Part shown: positions 31,862 to 41,808 of the stretch, one piece after another | How positions within the stretch are numbered: the stretch's first letter is position 1 | Layout: the number at the start of each line of letters is the position of its first letter | Source: DASYKT01 sp963718105 | GTDB taxonomy: Bacteria > Acidobacteriota > Blastocatellia > Pyrinomonadales > Pyrinomonadaceae | Length of the DNA: 64,000 nt | NCBI GenBank assembly: GCA_963718105.1 | Contig: OY970352.1 | Location: 248,001-312,000, forward strand | Direction of reading: 5' to 3' | Position numbers and translations under genes: made by a program | Notes under the pieces: model-generated | Told to the model about the DNA's origin: nothing | Database searches by the model: none | The model's input: only the letters and a program-made list of their open reading frames with translations

Positions 31862-32527
31862 ATGGAATATTTCACTTTAGAAGCAGATCGGAGAGACATT
31901 CGCCGCTTTGGAATAATTTTCTCTTCCAAAAAAGTAATTATCCTGGGGATAATTACTCTGTTTCTTCTGGCGCGCGCCACCGGGATGATAAAGATCGAAT
32001 ATAACTGGCTGTATGCCGACGGTGACCATCAGTACGGCAGGGAAATGGGAAAGACCACTTTTAATCACCTCGAGGGAACAGGTAAGATCAAGACAGCAAA
32101 TAAGAACGATCACCTCAATATTTCAGATAAAGATCGCAATTGGAAAGCGGAAATACATTTGGGCGGGCCGAAGTTGGAAGACTGCCGCAGCGAAGAGGAA
32201 TGCTTAAGAAAAGCGATCCAGCGCCGGTTTCGTGAAAGCGGCGAACTGGCAAGACTTTCCGACGAAGCTATGATCAGCGTAGACTCGCTCGAAACATCCG
32301 GTGCTTACTGGGTGCCGTTCATCAAGAACGGTAAAGCTTCGTATAGCATTTCGGTGGAAGAAAGATCGGATCGTCAAACTTTTACCGGCCATTTTTCCGG
32401 GTCGATCGATTTCAATGTTTATGGGATTTGTTCTGTCGGCGATCTTCAGACGATAATATCCGAAAAGATCGCAAAAACAGTTACCGAAACTGTAATTAAA
32501 GATTACAAGAATGAAAATCTTTCGTGA
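31862..32527 (+). CDS. Membrane-anchored protein of unknown function (pair member 2)
   Basis: The 221-residue product has a transmembrane helix at about 20-40 (KKVIILGIITLFLLARATGM) and a soluble part: CLRKAIQRRFRESGELARLS, VPFIKNGKASYSISVEERSD, FTGHFSGSIDFNVYGICSVG and KIAKTVTETVIKDYKNE. This lines up with pair member 1, YEGTYKGGLKYKAYSIAAA and IIIEIVKKDLK. Two cysteines (DCRSEEEC) occur near residue 105. Its 3' end overlaps the ABC permease start by 17 bp, so the two are translationally coupled, suggesting a role near the transporter. Function unknown. Confidence 0.65.
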   Translation: MEYFTLEADRRDIRRFGIIFSSKKVIILGIITLFLLARATGMIKIEYNWLYADGDHQYGREMGKTTFNHLEGTGKIKTANKNDHLNISDKDRNWKAEIHLGGPKLEDCRSEEECLRKAIQRRFRESGELARLSDEAMISVDSLETSGAYWVPFIKNGKASYSISVEERSDRQTFTGHFSGSIDFNVYGICSVGDLQTIISEKIAKTVTETVIKDYKNENLS

Positions 32528-33593
32528 AATTTTGTCGCCCCTGATCGCGGTGCTGGCGGCATTTGTGCTGGGCGGGCTTGTCGTTTTTTTGATCGGCGAT
32601 GATCCGCTTGAGATGATCCGAATAATGTTCTCGAGTTCATTCGGCTCGGTAAAAGATTTTTGCACGATGCTGGTGTATGCCACGCCGCTGATCTTTACCG
32701 GGTTGGCCGTAATGGTAGCTTTTCGCTGCGGCCTGCTGAACATCGGAGCCGAAGGCCAACTGTACGTGGCTGCGTTTGCCTGTGCCTGGGTGGGCATCAA
32801 ATTCGGCGGCACGGTCGTCAACATTGCCGGAAAGGATGAGAACTGGTCATGGACGAGTTTGCCTCCGATAGTGTTGATACCCCTGTGTATGCTGGCGGCG
32901 GTAATAGTGGGCGGGCTCTGGGCGGCTATTCCCGGAATACTGAAAGCCAAATTCGGTTCGCATGAAGTCATCAATACCATCATGATGAATTTCATCGGGA
33001 TCGCGCTGGTCAGTTATTTCACCCAATATCATTTCAAAGTTGCCGGTGACCCGAACCTTCAAAGCGCGCCGATCGGCGCCGCCGCGCATATTCCCCGCCT
33101 GAGTGAATATTTTTCATTCATTCCACCGGACGTCCCGCTTAATATGGCTTTTCCACTCGCCCTTGTAATGTGTGCGATCATTTACGTCTTTCTCTGGCGG
33201 ACAAAGTGGGGGTACGAGCTGCGCGCGGTGGGTGAAAATCCAAGCGCCGCGGAATACGGCGGCATTTCGCCGAAGCGGCAGATAGTGACTGCCATGGCGA
33301 TCTCGGGCGGCCTGGCGGGAATGGTGGCGATCAGTGAAGTGATGGGTATTCGCTACAATTATTACGACGGTTTCTCGGGTGAATGGGGTTTTCTGGGGAT
33401 CGCGGTGGCGCTGTTGGGGCGCAATCATCCGGTGGGAATTTTACTGGCGGCGATGTTCTTTGCGATGTTGTCGCGCGGCGGTATTACCGTCGACGCTCTG
33501 ACGCCTTACGTCACCAAGGAAATCGTCGAAGTTCTTCAGGCGGTCGTTATTTTATTCGTAGCAAGTCTGCAGCGCTTTTCGCTGATCAAATAA
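32511..33593 (+). CDS. Nucleoside-type ABC transporter permease (YufP/NupP-like)
   Basis: The 360-residue integral membrane protein has about 9-10 hydrophobic segments. The motif FRCGLLNIGAEGQLYVAAFA is typical of the BPD_transp_2 family (COG4603), and LRAVGENPSAAEYGGISPKR is the cytoplasmic loop. Members transport purine/pyrimidine nucleosides or similar compounds together with a BmpA-type binding protein and an RbsA-type ATPase. Neither the ATPase nor the binding protein is in this window. The second permease follows after 4 bp, and nucleoside salvage genes are 3 kb downstream, which supports a nucleoside substrate. Confidence 0.88.
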   Translation: MKIFREILSPLIAVLAAFVLGGLVVFLIGDDPLEMIRIMFSSSFGSVKDFCTMLVYATPLIFTGLAVMVAFRCGLLNIGAEGQLYVAAFACAWVGIKFGGTVVNIAGKDENWSWTSLPPIVLIPLCMLAAVIVGGLWAAIPGILKAKFGSHEVINTIMMNFIGIALVSYFTQYHFKVAGDPNLQSAPIGAAAHIPRLSEYFSFIPPDVPLNMAFPLALVMCAIIYVFLWRTKWGYELRAVGENPSAAEYGGISPKRQIVTAMAISGGLAGMVAISEVMGIRYNYYDGFSGEWGFLGIAVALLGRNHPVGILLAAMFFAMLSRGGITVDALTPYVTKEIVEVLQAVVILFVASLQRFSLIK

Positions 33594-33597
33594 AAGT

Positions 33598-34500
33598 ATG
33601 TTGGAACTTTTTAGCATTGCTTTAATATTTTCGACCATCAGGTTGGCAACGCCCCTGATCTTTGCGGCGCTGGGCGGAATGTTTTCGGAACGCGCGGGCG
33701 TGATCAATATCGCGCTCGAAGGGCTGATGCTCTCAGGCGCTTTTACCGCCGCGGTCGTTACCTATGAAACCGGCAACCCATTTTTCGGATTGTTTTGCGG
33801 AGCGATCGCCGGAGGTGTGCTGGCTGCCGCGTATGCCTTGATGTGTATCAAGTTTCAAGCCGACCAGGTGGTCGCCGGATTCGGAATAAATTTTCTTATG
33901 CTGGGCGTGCCTGCTTTTATCAGCGGGCAGTTATACGATTCGACCGGCTCTACGCCGCAGATCGACAAGGCGCATCAGCTTCCCGAATTTTCCGGCCTGT
34001 CGGTTGCTTCGATCCTCGTATTTCTGCTGGTCCCGGTGTGTTGGTATGTGTTATACCGCACGCCCTTCGGTTTGCGTTTGCGGGCGGTCGGAGAAAATCC
34101 CGAAGCTGCGGACACGGCCGGAGTTAAAGTTTTACGGATGCGTTATACCGGCGTCATCCTGTCGGGGATCCTGGCGGCAATGGGCGGCGCGTATCTATCG
34201 ATCGGGCAATCGTCTCTATTTACCAGGAATATGACCGCCGGACGCGGCTTCATAGCTTTGGCGGCCCTGATATTCGCCAAATGGCGGCCGGTACCGACGT
34301 TGTTGACTTGCCTGTTCTTCGGCTTTATGGAAGCGATCACGATACAGATACAGGGTGTTATTAAGATCAACGGGGAAGATATTCCTGTTCAGTTCATCCA
34401 GATCATTCCATATGTTTTGACGATCATCGTGCTGGCCGGATTTATAGGCTCCTCACGCGCGCCGAAAGCGCTCGGAATACCGTATCAAAAGAAACGATGA
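33598..34500 (+). CDS. Nucleoside-type ABC transporter permease (YufQ/NupQ-like)
   Basis: The 300-residue membrane protein has FAALGGMFSERAGVINIALE followed by GLMLSGAFTA, typical of COG1079, plus RLRAVGENPEAADTAGVKVL and GRGFIALAALIFAKWRP. It is the second permease of the heterodimeric channel formed with the product of the preceding gene (4-bp gap). The length is normal. The Ser/Thr kinase gene starts 13 bp downstream and is probably co-transcribed. Confidence 0.9.
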   Translation: MLELFSIALIFSTIRLATPLIFAALGGMFSERAGVINIALEGLMLSGAFTAAVVTYETGNPFFGLFCGAIAGGVLAAAYALMCIKFQADQVVAGFGINFLMLGVPAFISGQLYDSTGSTPQIDKAHQLPEFSGLSVASILVFLLVPVCWYVLYRTPFGLRLRAVGENPEAADTAGVKVLRMRYTGVILSGILAAMGGAYLSIGQSSLFTRNMTAGRGFIALAALIFAKWRPVPTLLTCLFFGFMEAITIQIQGVIKINGEDIPVQFIQIIPYVLTIIVLAGFIGSSRAPKALGIPYQKKR

Positions 34501-34513
34501 TGTTCATGCAGTA

Positions 34514-35890
<1,377 letters not shown>

Positions 35891-35891
35891 T

Positions 35892-36272
35892 CTAACGGCT
35901 GGCTTCCAATTTTAAATTTAATAGTTGATTAAGCGATATGCCTTGCTGCATCGCTTCGAGGGTGAGTTGGCGGTGCATATATTCGGGCATTCGCAGTACG
36001 AGTTTTCCGCTGAACGTGCGCTTGCCGAACGGCTCGGGAATGAGTTCTTTGGATTCGGCGAGGTCTTTTAAAACAAAACTAACGACGTCTTTGATCTCTT
36101 TTAGAGCTTCTTCCTGCGTGTCGCCGTGCGCGGCGAGGGAAGAGAATTCGGCGACGCGCGCTATGAAGGCATCGTCCTCATCAGACCAGCCGACGCTGTA
36201 AAGGTATTGTTCTATTTTAGGTGAGACAGTTTTTTTAATCTTTTTTACGGGTTTTTTGGCGGTCTTATTCAT
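35892..36272 (-). CDS. hicB: HicB-type antitoxin (hicAB pair 1)
   Basis: The ATG at 36272 (MNKTAKKPVKKIKKTVSP) is preferred; it overlaps the end of hicA by 8 bp. The 126-residue protein has the HicB fold (YLYSVGWSDEDDAFIARVAE, LAAHGDTQEEALKEIKDVVS) and a C-terminal ribbon-helix-helix-like part (LVLRMPEYMHRQLTLEAM followed by SLNQLLNLKLEA). HicB neutralises HicA and autoregulates the operon. A basic Lys-rich N-terminal arm is an extension to the family. The pair is transcribed opposite to the kinase, with only 1 bp between the stop codons. Confidence 0.85.
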   Translation of the reverse strand: MNKTAKKPVKKIKKTVSPKIEQYLYSVGWSDEDDAFIARVAEFSSLAAHGDTQEEALKEIKDVVSFVLKDLAESKELIPEPFGKRTFSGKLVLRMPEYMHRQLTLEAMQQGISLNQLLNLKLEASR

Positions 36273-36537
36273 CTTTCTTGGCAGCTTTCTCTTTCTCAAG
36301 CTCTTTAAGTTTTCGCAGTGCGTTTAGCACTTGTCGAACCTGATAAGATTTAGCCGAGTTACTTTTACCCTTTTGCAGATTGATCCGGGGGTCGCCTTGC
36401 CAGGGTGTTTTGAAAATATAGTGGCTACTATTTATACGATAGCTGCCAAAACATTCTTCACAAATTTTCAACAAATCTTTGAACCGAAGGGATGTATCAG
36501 ACTCTAAGATTTGAATAAAATTAGCTATGTTATTCAT
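36265..36537 (-). CDS. hicA: HicA-like toxin (hicAB pair 1)
   Basis: The 90-residue product includes FKDLLKICEECFGSYRINSS followed by HYIFKTPWQGDPRINLQ and SYQVRQVLNALRKLKELE, the layout of the HicA-like toxins that pair with longer HicB antitoxins. The conserved His is in SSHYIF. HicA proteins bind and cleave mRNA. Here the toxin gene comes first, the order of classical hicAB. The sequence is intact, so the pair is likely functional. The gap to the purine nucleoside phosphorylase gene (36538-36666) must hold both divergent promoters. Confidence 0.8.
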   Translation of the reverse strand: MNNIANFIQILESDTSLRFKDLLKICEECFGSYRINSSHYIFKTPWQGDPRINLQKGKSNSAKSYQVRQVLNALRKLKELEKEKAAKKDE

Positions 36538-36666
36538 GTTTTATTTTAATAGTATTTTTGGTCATATATAAAGGACTCCTTTAGTATCACATATAGTATC
36601 GCCTTTCAAATAAATTGTCAAAGATATTTCATCAAAATCAACATTTATGGTAAAAATTAAGTCCCG

Positions 36667-37539
36667 ATGACTTACGAACAAGCAGAAGAGACGGCGAAAT
36701 TTATTCGCTCCAGGTACGACCGGCAGCTTCAGGCGGCGGTGGTTTTAGGCAGCGGGCTGGGCGCGTTTGCCGATGAGGTCGAGAACGCCGTCAAGATCCC
36801 TTACGAAGAAATCCCTAATTTCCAACGCTCGACGGTGGTTGGCCACGCGGGCCAACTTGTGCTGGGCGAAGTGAACGGCGTTTCAGTGGCCGTGCAGCAA
36901 GGGCGTTTTCATTATTACGAGGGCTATGACATCTCGCAGGTAATTTTTCCGGTCCGCGTTTTTCATTTGCTGGGAATAAAGACGCTCATTCTGACCAATG
37001 CCGCCGGAAGCATCAATACCAGTTTTAAACCGGGCTCGCTGATGGTAATACGCGATCATATAAATCTGATGGGTATTAATTCGCTGCGCGGAAAAAACGA
37101 TGATCGCTTTGGGCCGCGCTTTCCCGATATGACGCAAGTTTATGACCGTGATTTTCTGGAAAGTGCGATCGAAGAAGCCCGCGCAATGGACCTGAAACTG
37201 CGGCGGGGAGTTTATGCCGCGCTGAGCGGGCCTACTTACGAGACGCCTACTGAAATCCATATGCTGCGCCACTGCGGCGCGGACGCCGTCGGGATGAGCA
37301 CCGTGCCCGAAGCGGTCACCGCGCGCCACATGGAAATGAAAGTTCTGGGAATTTCCTGCATGACAAATTTCGCCGCGGGAATAATGGACGAGAAGGTCAA
37401 TCACGAAGATGTGATCGAGACCGGTAAGAAAGCGGCGGGCGCGTTCAAGGAATTGCTACGAAGGGTCATACCGAAGATCGCGGGTGAAAAAATCGACCCG
37501 GCGCCTTATATGAATTGGTTGAAATCAGAGGATAAATAA
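36667..37539 (+). CDS. punA: Purine-nucleoside phosphorylase
   Basis: The 290-residue protein belongs to the trimeric PNP class: AVVLGSGLGAFADEVE, FQRSTVVGHAGQLVLGEVNG, QGRFHYYEGYD, LTNAAGSIN, GPTYETPTEIHMLRHCGAD and VGMSTVPEAVTARHMEMKVL. It splits inosine and guanosine (and deoxy forms) with phosphate into base and ribose-1-phosphate. The uridine kinase gene follows after 3 bp and cytidine deaminase after that, so these form a salvage operon. It probably uses nucleosides brought in by the ABC permeases upstream. The ATG at 36667 gives the usual N-terminus. Confidence 0.95.
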   Translation: MTYEQAEETAKFIRSRYDRQLQAAVVLGSGLGAFADEVENAVKIPYEEIPNFQRSTVVGHAGQLVLGEVNGVSVAVQQGRFHYYEGYDISQVIFPVRVFHLLGIKTLILTNAAGSINTSFKPGSLMVIRDHINLMGINSLRGKNDDRFGPRFPDMTQVYDRDFLESAIEEARAMDLKLRRGVYAALSGPTYETPTEIHMLRHCGADAVGMSTVPEAVTARHMEMKVLGISCMTNFAAGIMDEKVNHEDVIETGKKAAGAFKELLRRVIPKIAGEKIDPAPYMNWLKSEDK

Positions 37540-37542
37540 ATA

Positions 37543-38181
37543 GTGATCATAGGAATTTGCGGTGGAACAGGTTCAGGCAAAACAACTATTGCGCGCAAGA
37601 TCGTAGAAGAGGTCGGCGTGGAAAATGTTATTCTGCTCGAACAGGATTCGTATTACCGCAATTTGATCGATATGCCGCTGGATGAAAGACACCTGGCGAA
37701 TTTCGATCATCCGGATTCGCTCGACAGCGATATGCTGATCGGCCACCTCAAGCGGCTGAAAGAAGGCCTGGATGTGGAAAGGCCGATCTATGATTTTAAG
37801 ACCCACACGCGAAGCAGCGAAATCGCGGTGCTTCACCCCCGGCGGGTGATCATGGTGGAGGGAATTTTGATCTTTGCCGAGCCGCGCATTCGCGAATTGC
37901 TCGACATAAGAGTTTTTGTCGATACGCCGGACGATATTCGTTTTATCCGCCGCCTGCAGCGCGACATTCGCGAACGCGGACGGACGACGGAATCTGTTAT
38001 CGACCAGTATTTTGCTACCGTGCGCCCGATGCATATGGAATTTGTCGAACCTTCGAAAAGATTCGCCGATGTGATAGTTCCCGAAGGAGCAAACGCGGAT
38101 ACCAGCATCGATCTGCTATGCGGGCTGGTACGGGAAAAATTGAGAAAAGAAACAAAAGTAAAGGCTGGAATAAGTGAGTAA
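37543..38181 (+). CDS. udk: Uridine kinase
   Basis: The 212-residue P-loop kinase starts at GTG 37543. Visible motifs are GICGGTGSGKTTIARKI (Walker A), LLEQDSYYRN with the base-binding Asp, NFDHPDSLD, YDFKTHTR and VMVEGILIF. It phosphorylates uridine and cytidine. The N-terminus matches the family (MIIGICGGTGSGKT). It overlaps the cytidine deaminase gene by 8 bp and follows punA after 3 bp, so all three are one translationally linked operon. Confidence 0.95.
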   Translation: MIIGICGGTGSGKTTIARKIVEEVGVENVILLEQDSYYRNLIDMPLDERHLANFDHPDSLDSDMLIGHLKRLKEGLDVERPIYDFKTHTRSSEIAVLHPRRVIMVEGILIFAEPRIRELLDIRVFVDTPDDIRFIRRLQRDIRERGRTTESVIDQYFATVRPMHMEFVEPSKRFADVIVPEGANADTSIDLLCGLVREKLRKETKVKAGISE

Positions 38182-38590
38182 AACTTTTAGCGAAGAGGAA
38201 TTGAAAGACCTCATCGAAACAGCGAGCAAGGCGCGAGAACATGCACACGCGCCTTTTTCCAACTTCAAGGTCGGCGCGGCCGTGGTAACCGAAAACGGCG
38301 AGATCTATTACGGCTGTAATGTCGAGAGCGCCAGCTATGGGCTGACGGTTTGTGCCGAGCGCGTCGCTATCTGGAAAGCGGTATCCGAAGGGCATTGTAA
38401 ATTTATCGGCATCGTGGTGGTGGCCGATACGCATGAACTCACGCCGCCCTGCGGCACCTGCCGGCAGATCATCTGGGAATTCGGCGGCGATATGCCGATC
38501 GTTTTTGCCAACCTTAACGGCAAACATCAAACCTTTACGAGCAGCGAACTCCTTCCGCACGCGTTCGATAACAAGTATTTGAAGGCATGA
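38174..38590 (+). CDS. cdd: Cytidine deaminase
   Basis: The 138-residue protein starts with GTG and carries the zinc motifs CNVESASYGLTVCAERVAIW (Cys, then Ala-Glu with the catalytic Glu) and PPCGTCRQIIWEF (the two other Cys ligands). It is of the homotetrameric single-domain type. It converts cytidine to uridine in the salvage pathway. The 8-bp overlap with udk and ATGA overlap with the methyltransferase gene downstream indicate translational coupling. Confidence 0.95.
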   Translation: MSKTFSEEELKDLIETASKAREHAHAPFSNFKVGAAVVTENGEIYYGCNVESASYGLTVCAERVAIWKAVSEGHCKFIGIVVVADTHELTPPCGTCRQIIWEFGGDMPIVFANLNGKHQTFTSSELLPHAFDNKYLKA

Positions 38591-39372
38591 GCGATTTCGA
38601 GCAACTGATCTCTTCTCTCGATCTCAAACTTTTTGAAAAGATCGAAAGCCAGTCAACGGACAACGACAAAAGATCGCTGCTGGCTTGCCAACTGGCGGCA
38701 CGCGAACTCGTCCCTGATTATAATTATCTCGAAATAGGTTCCTATCTTGGCGGCAGCATCCAGCCTCACTTGCTTGATAAAAAATGCACGCGAATTTATT
38801 CCATCGACAAGCGTCCGGAAAAACAGCCGGACGAGCGCGGCGCAAATTATACCTACCTGAATAATTCGACCGCGCGGATGATGGAAAAGTTAGGCGAAGT
38901 AGCACCACAAAACTTAAGCAAGATAACGACCATTGACGGTGACACCCGCACATTAAAACCTGAGCGGATAGAAGAAAAGATCCAGCTTTGTTTTATCGAC
39001 GGCGAGCATACGGACGAAGCCGCCTTTGCAGATTTCAAGTTTTGTTTAGGTGCGCTGGCCGAAAACGGCGCGGTGGTTTTTCACGATGCCGCGGTCACTT
39101 ATAACGGGCTCGACCAATGCATTAAATATCTGAGAGATAAGCAGATACGCTTTCGTGCGTATAATTTGCCGGATATTGTTTTTGTGATCGAGATCGGGGG
39201 TTTTCCGCTGCATAAAAATCCGGCGGTAATGGAAATGCTGCTCAATAATCACACCGGTTATCTTTATTCGCTTCAGGCCAACGATCTCTTCCGCAGGTTT
39301 TTTAATAAACCTGTCTTTAAGGTGTATCGCGCGATAATGCGGATCGGAAAACGCACCAATACTTTCGAATAG
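38587..39372 (+). CDS. SAM-dependent methyltransferase, class I (Methyltransf_24-like)
   Basis: The 261-residue protein has the class I SAM fold: DYNYLEIGSYLGGSIQPHLL (motif I, residues about 43-62), YSIDKRPEKQPDER, KITTIDGDTRTL and LCFIDGEHTDEAAFADFKFC, followed by GAVVFHDAAV. It resembles the cephalosporin-hydroxylase/Methyltransf_24 group, whose substrates are often glycans or secondary metabolites. The substrate cannot be named. ATGA overlap with cdd ties it to the salvage operon, but it may be an unrelated passenger. There is no signal peptide. Confidence 0.75.
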   Translation: MSDFEQLISSLDLKLFEKIESQSTDNDKRSLLACQLAARELVPDYNYLEIGSYLGGSIQPHLLDKKCTRIYSIDKRPEKQPDERGANYTYLNNSTARMMEKLGEVAPQNLSKITTIDGDTRTLKPERIEEKIQLCFIDGEHTDEAAFADFKFCLGALAENGAVVFHDAAVTYNGLDQCIKYLRDKQIRFRAYNLPDIVFVIEIGGFPLHKNPAVMEMLLNNHTGYLYSLQANDLFRRFFNKPVFKVYRAIMRIGKRTNTFE

Positions 39373-39960
39373 AAACTGGAGCGCCGAATTCATTCGGCAA
39401 CGAACGCCCCGGCGTTCGGGACGGCCGCTGCCTACTGCTGCTGCTTACTTATGTTTTGATCTGTTGGGGGTGGCAGGTGTTCCACTCGCGGCGACGTTTC
39501 ACCGCGCGGTGGCGATTCCGTGGTTTTTAGGCGGGGAATCGAATACTGCACTACACGCTTGTCCGGTTCACCTCAGTTTTTGGCAATAGTGGTATCTGAT
39601 GAGCAGACCTGCTAACCAAGCCGTGGGTGCGACAGTCAATCGGCCAAGACATTCGCAGCGGCTCGCCCGGTATTTAAAGATTCGCGCGGCGACACGGGCT
39701 GCAGTGCCGGCTAGCTTTAATAGGTGGTTCATGCCCGCGGCACGTTAAAGCGACGTGCGCACGGATTGCTATGACTTTCGGAGGCGGCAACCTTTTGTGC
39801 CGCACTCCCGGGCTGCCAAGCATGCCCGGCGTGCACAGGCCAAACCGTGTGGTTTCACCTGCCACCGCCAACAGAGCTTCATCATATTAATCTTTGATAA
39901 AGATGGCGAGAGAGGATTTGGGCAAGTTGGCAGAGTTTCGTGTGTTTGGTGTGATTAGAA

Positions 39961-40071
39961 ATGAGGTCAGAACCCGAAGCGGTAGCGAGGGGTCTCATGC
40001 AGTACGAGCCCAAGGAAGGCAAAAAGGAAACCCCTCGCTACCGCTTCGGGTTCTGACCCCATACCACGAAA
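39961..40071. repeat. Inverted repeat, family 2, copy D
   Basis: The left arm reads ATGAGGTCAGAACCCGAAGC then GGTAGCGAGGGGT. The right arm (about 40028-40071) is its inverted copy, CCCCTCGCTACCGCTTCGGG then TTCTGACCCCAT. The arms match nearly perfectly. The centre is about 33 bp. Confidence 0.8.
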
Positions 40072-40160
40072 TGCACGAATACCACGAAACTGACAAGAGA
40101 GAACCACCCCGTCACGGCTCCGCCGCGCCACCCTTCTTCGTAAGGAGGGGAGTTTTACGG

Positions 40161-40195
40161 AAACCCCTCGCTACCGCTTCGGGTTCTGACCTCAT
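40161..40195. repeat. Half copy of family 2 repeat (copy E)
   Basis: AAACCCCTCGCTACCGCTTC then GGGTTCTGACCTCAT, a right arm only, 90 bp after copy D. It is identical in sense to the right arm of copy D, so D and E could also act as an array. Confidence 0.75.
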
Positions 40196-40249
40196 CACCA
40201 GGCGCTCCCAGTGCTTTGATTTTACCCCGATTTAGTATTAGATTAAGCT

Positions 40250-41644
40250 ATGCGAAAAATACTGTTTCTTCTTGGGTTGTTTACCCTTCTCCTTCTTGCT
40301 GCGCCGATTTTTGCTCAAAAAACAGCGGTCGATCTGATCGTTCGCGGCGGCACGGTCGTGACGATGAATGCCGAAAAACAGGTCATCGAAAACGGAGCGG
40401 TGGCGGTGAAGGGCGGAAAGATCGTGGCAGTCGGCAGCAGTGCCGAGATCGCGGGAAAATATACTTCGCGGCAGATAGTAAATGCCAACGGCAAATTAGT
40501 TATTCCCGGGCTGATCAATACGCACACTCACGTTCCGATGAGCCTTTTTCGCGGCTTGAGTGACGACCTCGATCTGCAGCAATGGCTGACGCAGTACATA
40601 TTTCCCGCCGAAGCAAAAAATGTGAACGAGCAATTCGTGCGCGCGGGAACGCGGCTGGGCCTGGCGGAGATGATCCGCGGCGGCACGACCACCTATTGCG
40701 ATATGTACTATTTCGAAGACGCCATTGCCGAGGAAACTTCGAAAGCGGGAATGCGCGGTGTTTTGGGGGAAACTATTATCGATTTTCCCGTTCCCGATAA
40801 TAAGACCTATGAAGCGGGACTCGCTTATGCGGAAAAATTCATCAAACGCTGGCAGGGAGATAAGCTGATCGTTCCGGCCGTGGCGCCGCATGCGCCTTAC
40901 ACAGTTTCCGAAGAGCATCTGAAACTTGCCAAACAGCTTTCCGACCGCCTAAATGCTCCGCTGGTCATTCATCTGGCGGAAGACCCCAGTGAAACTACGA
41001 TCATCGAGAAGCAAAAGGGAATGCGCTCGATCCAATACCTGGCAAAGATCGGTTTGCTTTCGGAACGGATGATCGCCGCCCACGTCATCCAGGCTAACGA
41101 CAAAGAATTACAGCTTTTGAAGAAAGCCGGGGTCGGTATCGGGCACAACCCGCAGTCGAACATGAAGTTAGCGGCAGGAGTGGCGCGGATACCGGAAATG
41201 CTGGCGATGGACATGCCCGTCGGGCTGGGAACGGACGGTTCCGCTTCGAATAACGACGTAAATATGTGGGAAGAGATGGACACCGCCGCCAAGCTTCACA
41301 AGCTTATTTCCAAAGACCCGAAAGTCGCCTCGGCCGTGCAAATGTTTGAAATGGCTACGATTAGAGGCGCCCGGGCGCTGCATCTGGAGAAGATAACGGG
41401 CTCGTTGGAGATCGGAAAAAGCGCCGATATCGTGATCGTCGATACGGACGCGCTGAACCAGATACCGGCCGAGAGCGTTTATTCGCTGCTGGTCTATTCA
41501 ACGAAGGCAACGGACGTCAGAACCGTAATCATCGAAGGAAGACTGGTGATGAGAGACAGGGTGCTGTTGACTTTGAATGAGGGGGTTGTCAAGCAAGAAG
41601 CAAAATTTTACCGGCAGAAGATAAATTTAAGCCTAAAACAGTAA
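40250..41644 (+). CDS. Exported amidohydrolase (MTA/SAH deaminase or TrzA/AtzB type)
   Basis: The 464-residue protein has a signal peptide (MRKILFLLGLFTLLLLAAPI, cleavage after FAQ). The amidohydrolase core follows: VIPGLINTHTHVPMSLFRGL (HxH metal site), LVIHLAEDPSETT (His), AHVIQAND (His) and GLGTDGSASNNDVNMWEEMD (Asp). This layout is of the 5-methylthioadenosine/S-adenosylhomocysteine deaminase, guanine deaminase and chlorohydrolase group. The signal peptide is unusual, since MTA/SAH deaminases are cytoplasmic; a periplasmic enzyme acting on imported or released nucleosides or amides is likely. The exact substrate cannot be read from the motifs. Confidence 0.85.
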   Translation: MRKILFLLGLFTLLLLAAPIFAQKTAVDLIVRGGTVVTMNAEKQVIENGAVAVKGGKIVAVGSSAEIAGKYTSRQIVNANGKLVIPGLINTHTHVPMSLFRGLSDDLDLQQWLTQYIFPAEAKNVNEQFVRAGTRLGLAEMIRGGTTTYCDMYYFEDAIAEETSKAGMRGVLGETIIDFPVPDNKTYEAGLAYAEKFIKRWQGDKLIVPAVAPHAPYTVSEEHLKLAKQLSDRLNAPLVIHLAEDPSETTIIEKQKGMRSIQYLAKIGLLSERMIAAHVIQANDKELQLLKKAGVGIGHNPQSNMKLAAGVARIPEMLAMDMPVGLGTDGSASNNDVNMWEEMDTAAKLHKLISKDPKVASAVQMFEMATIRGARALHLEKITGSLEIGKSADIVIVDTDALNQIPAESVYSLLVYSTKATDVRTVIIEGRLVMRDRVLLTLNEGVVKQEAKFYRQKINLSLKQ

Positions 41645-41808
41645 GATTAGGCAAAATAGCGATTCTAAGGTATTATTTGAGGATAGTGCTTGCCTGACAG
41701 CATAAATAATAATTATAGTTTTAACGTGTGTGGGTTTTAAAGTGAGACTCTTTTTTTCGCTTTGACCTTTGCGGATAAACAAGACCAACCCTAAAGGAGG
41801 ATACTGTT

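Larger units (their letters stand above)
39373..40249. other. Gene-free repeat mosaic
   Basis: About 880 bp carry no credible gene. In order: a decayed version of the 16234-type repeat (39379-39424); a GTGTTCCAC/GGTGG type repeat (about 39475-39535), also seen near 13360; about 300 bp of unassigned, higher-GC DNA (39560-39890); a full family 2 element (39961-40071); a CCACGAATACCACGAA stretch (about 40072-40092) like family 3; and a single family 2 arm (40161-40195). The promoter of the amidohydrolase is presumably at the right end. Confidence 0.6.

Noticed and set aside
39560..39890. Possible integron attC-like site
   Set aside because: A CTAAC box is present but no matching GTTRRRY core or long paired arms were found, and no integrase is in the window.
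39893..40235. Plus-strand frame of 113 codons in the repeat mosaic
   Set aside because: It runs through two family 2 arms and a family 3-like stretch; residues such as RNEVRTRSGSEG are translated repeat.
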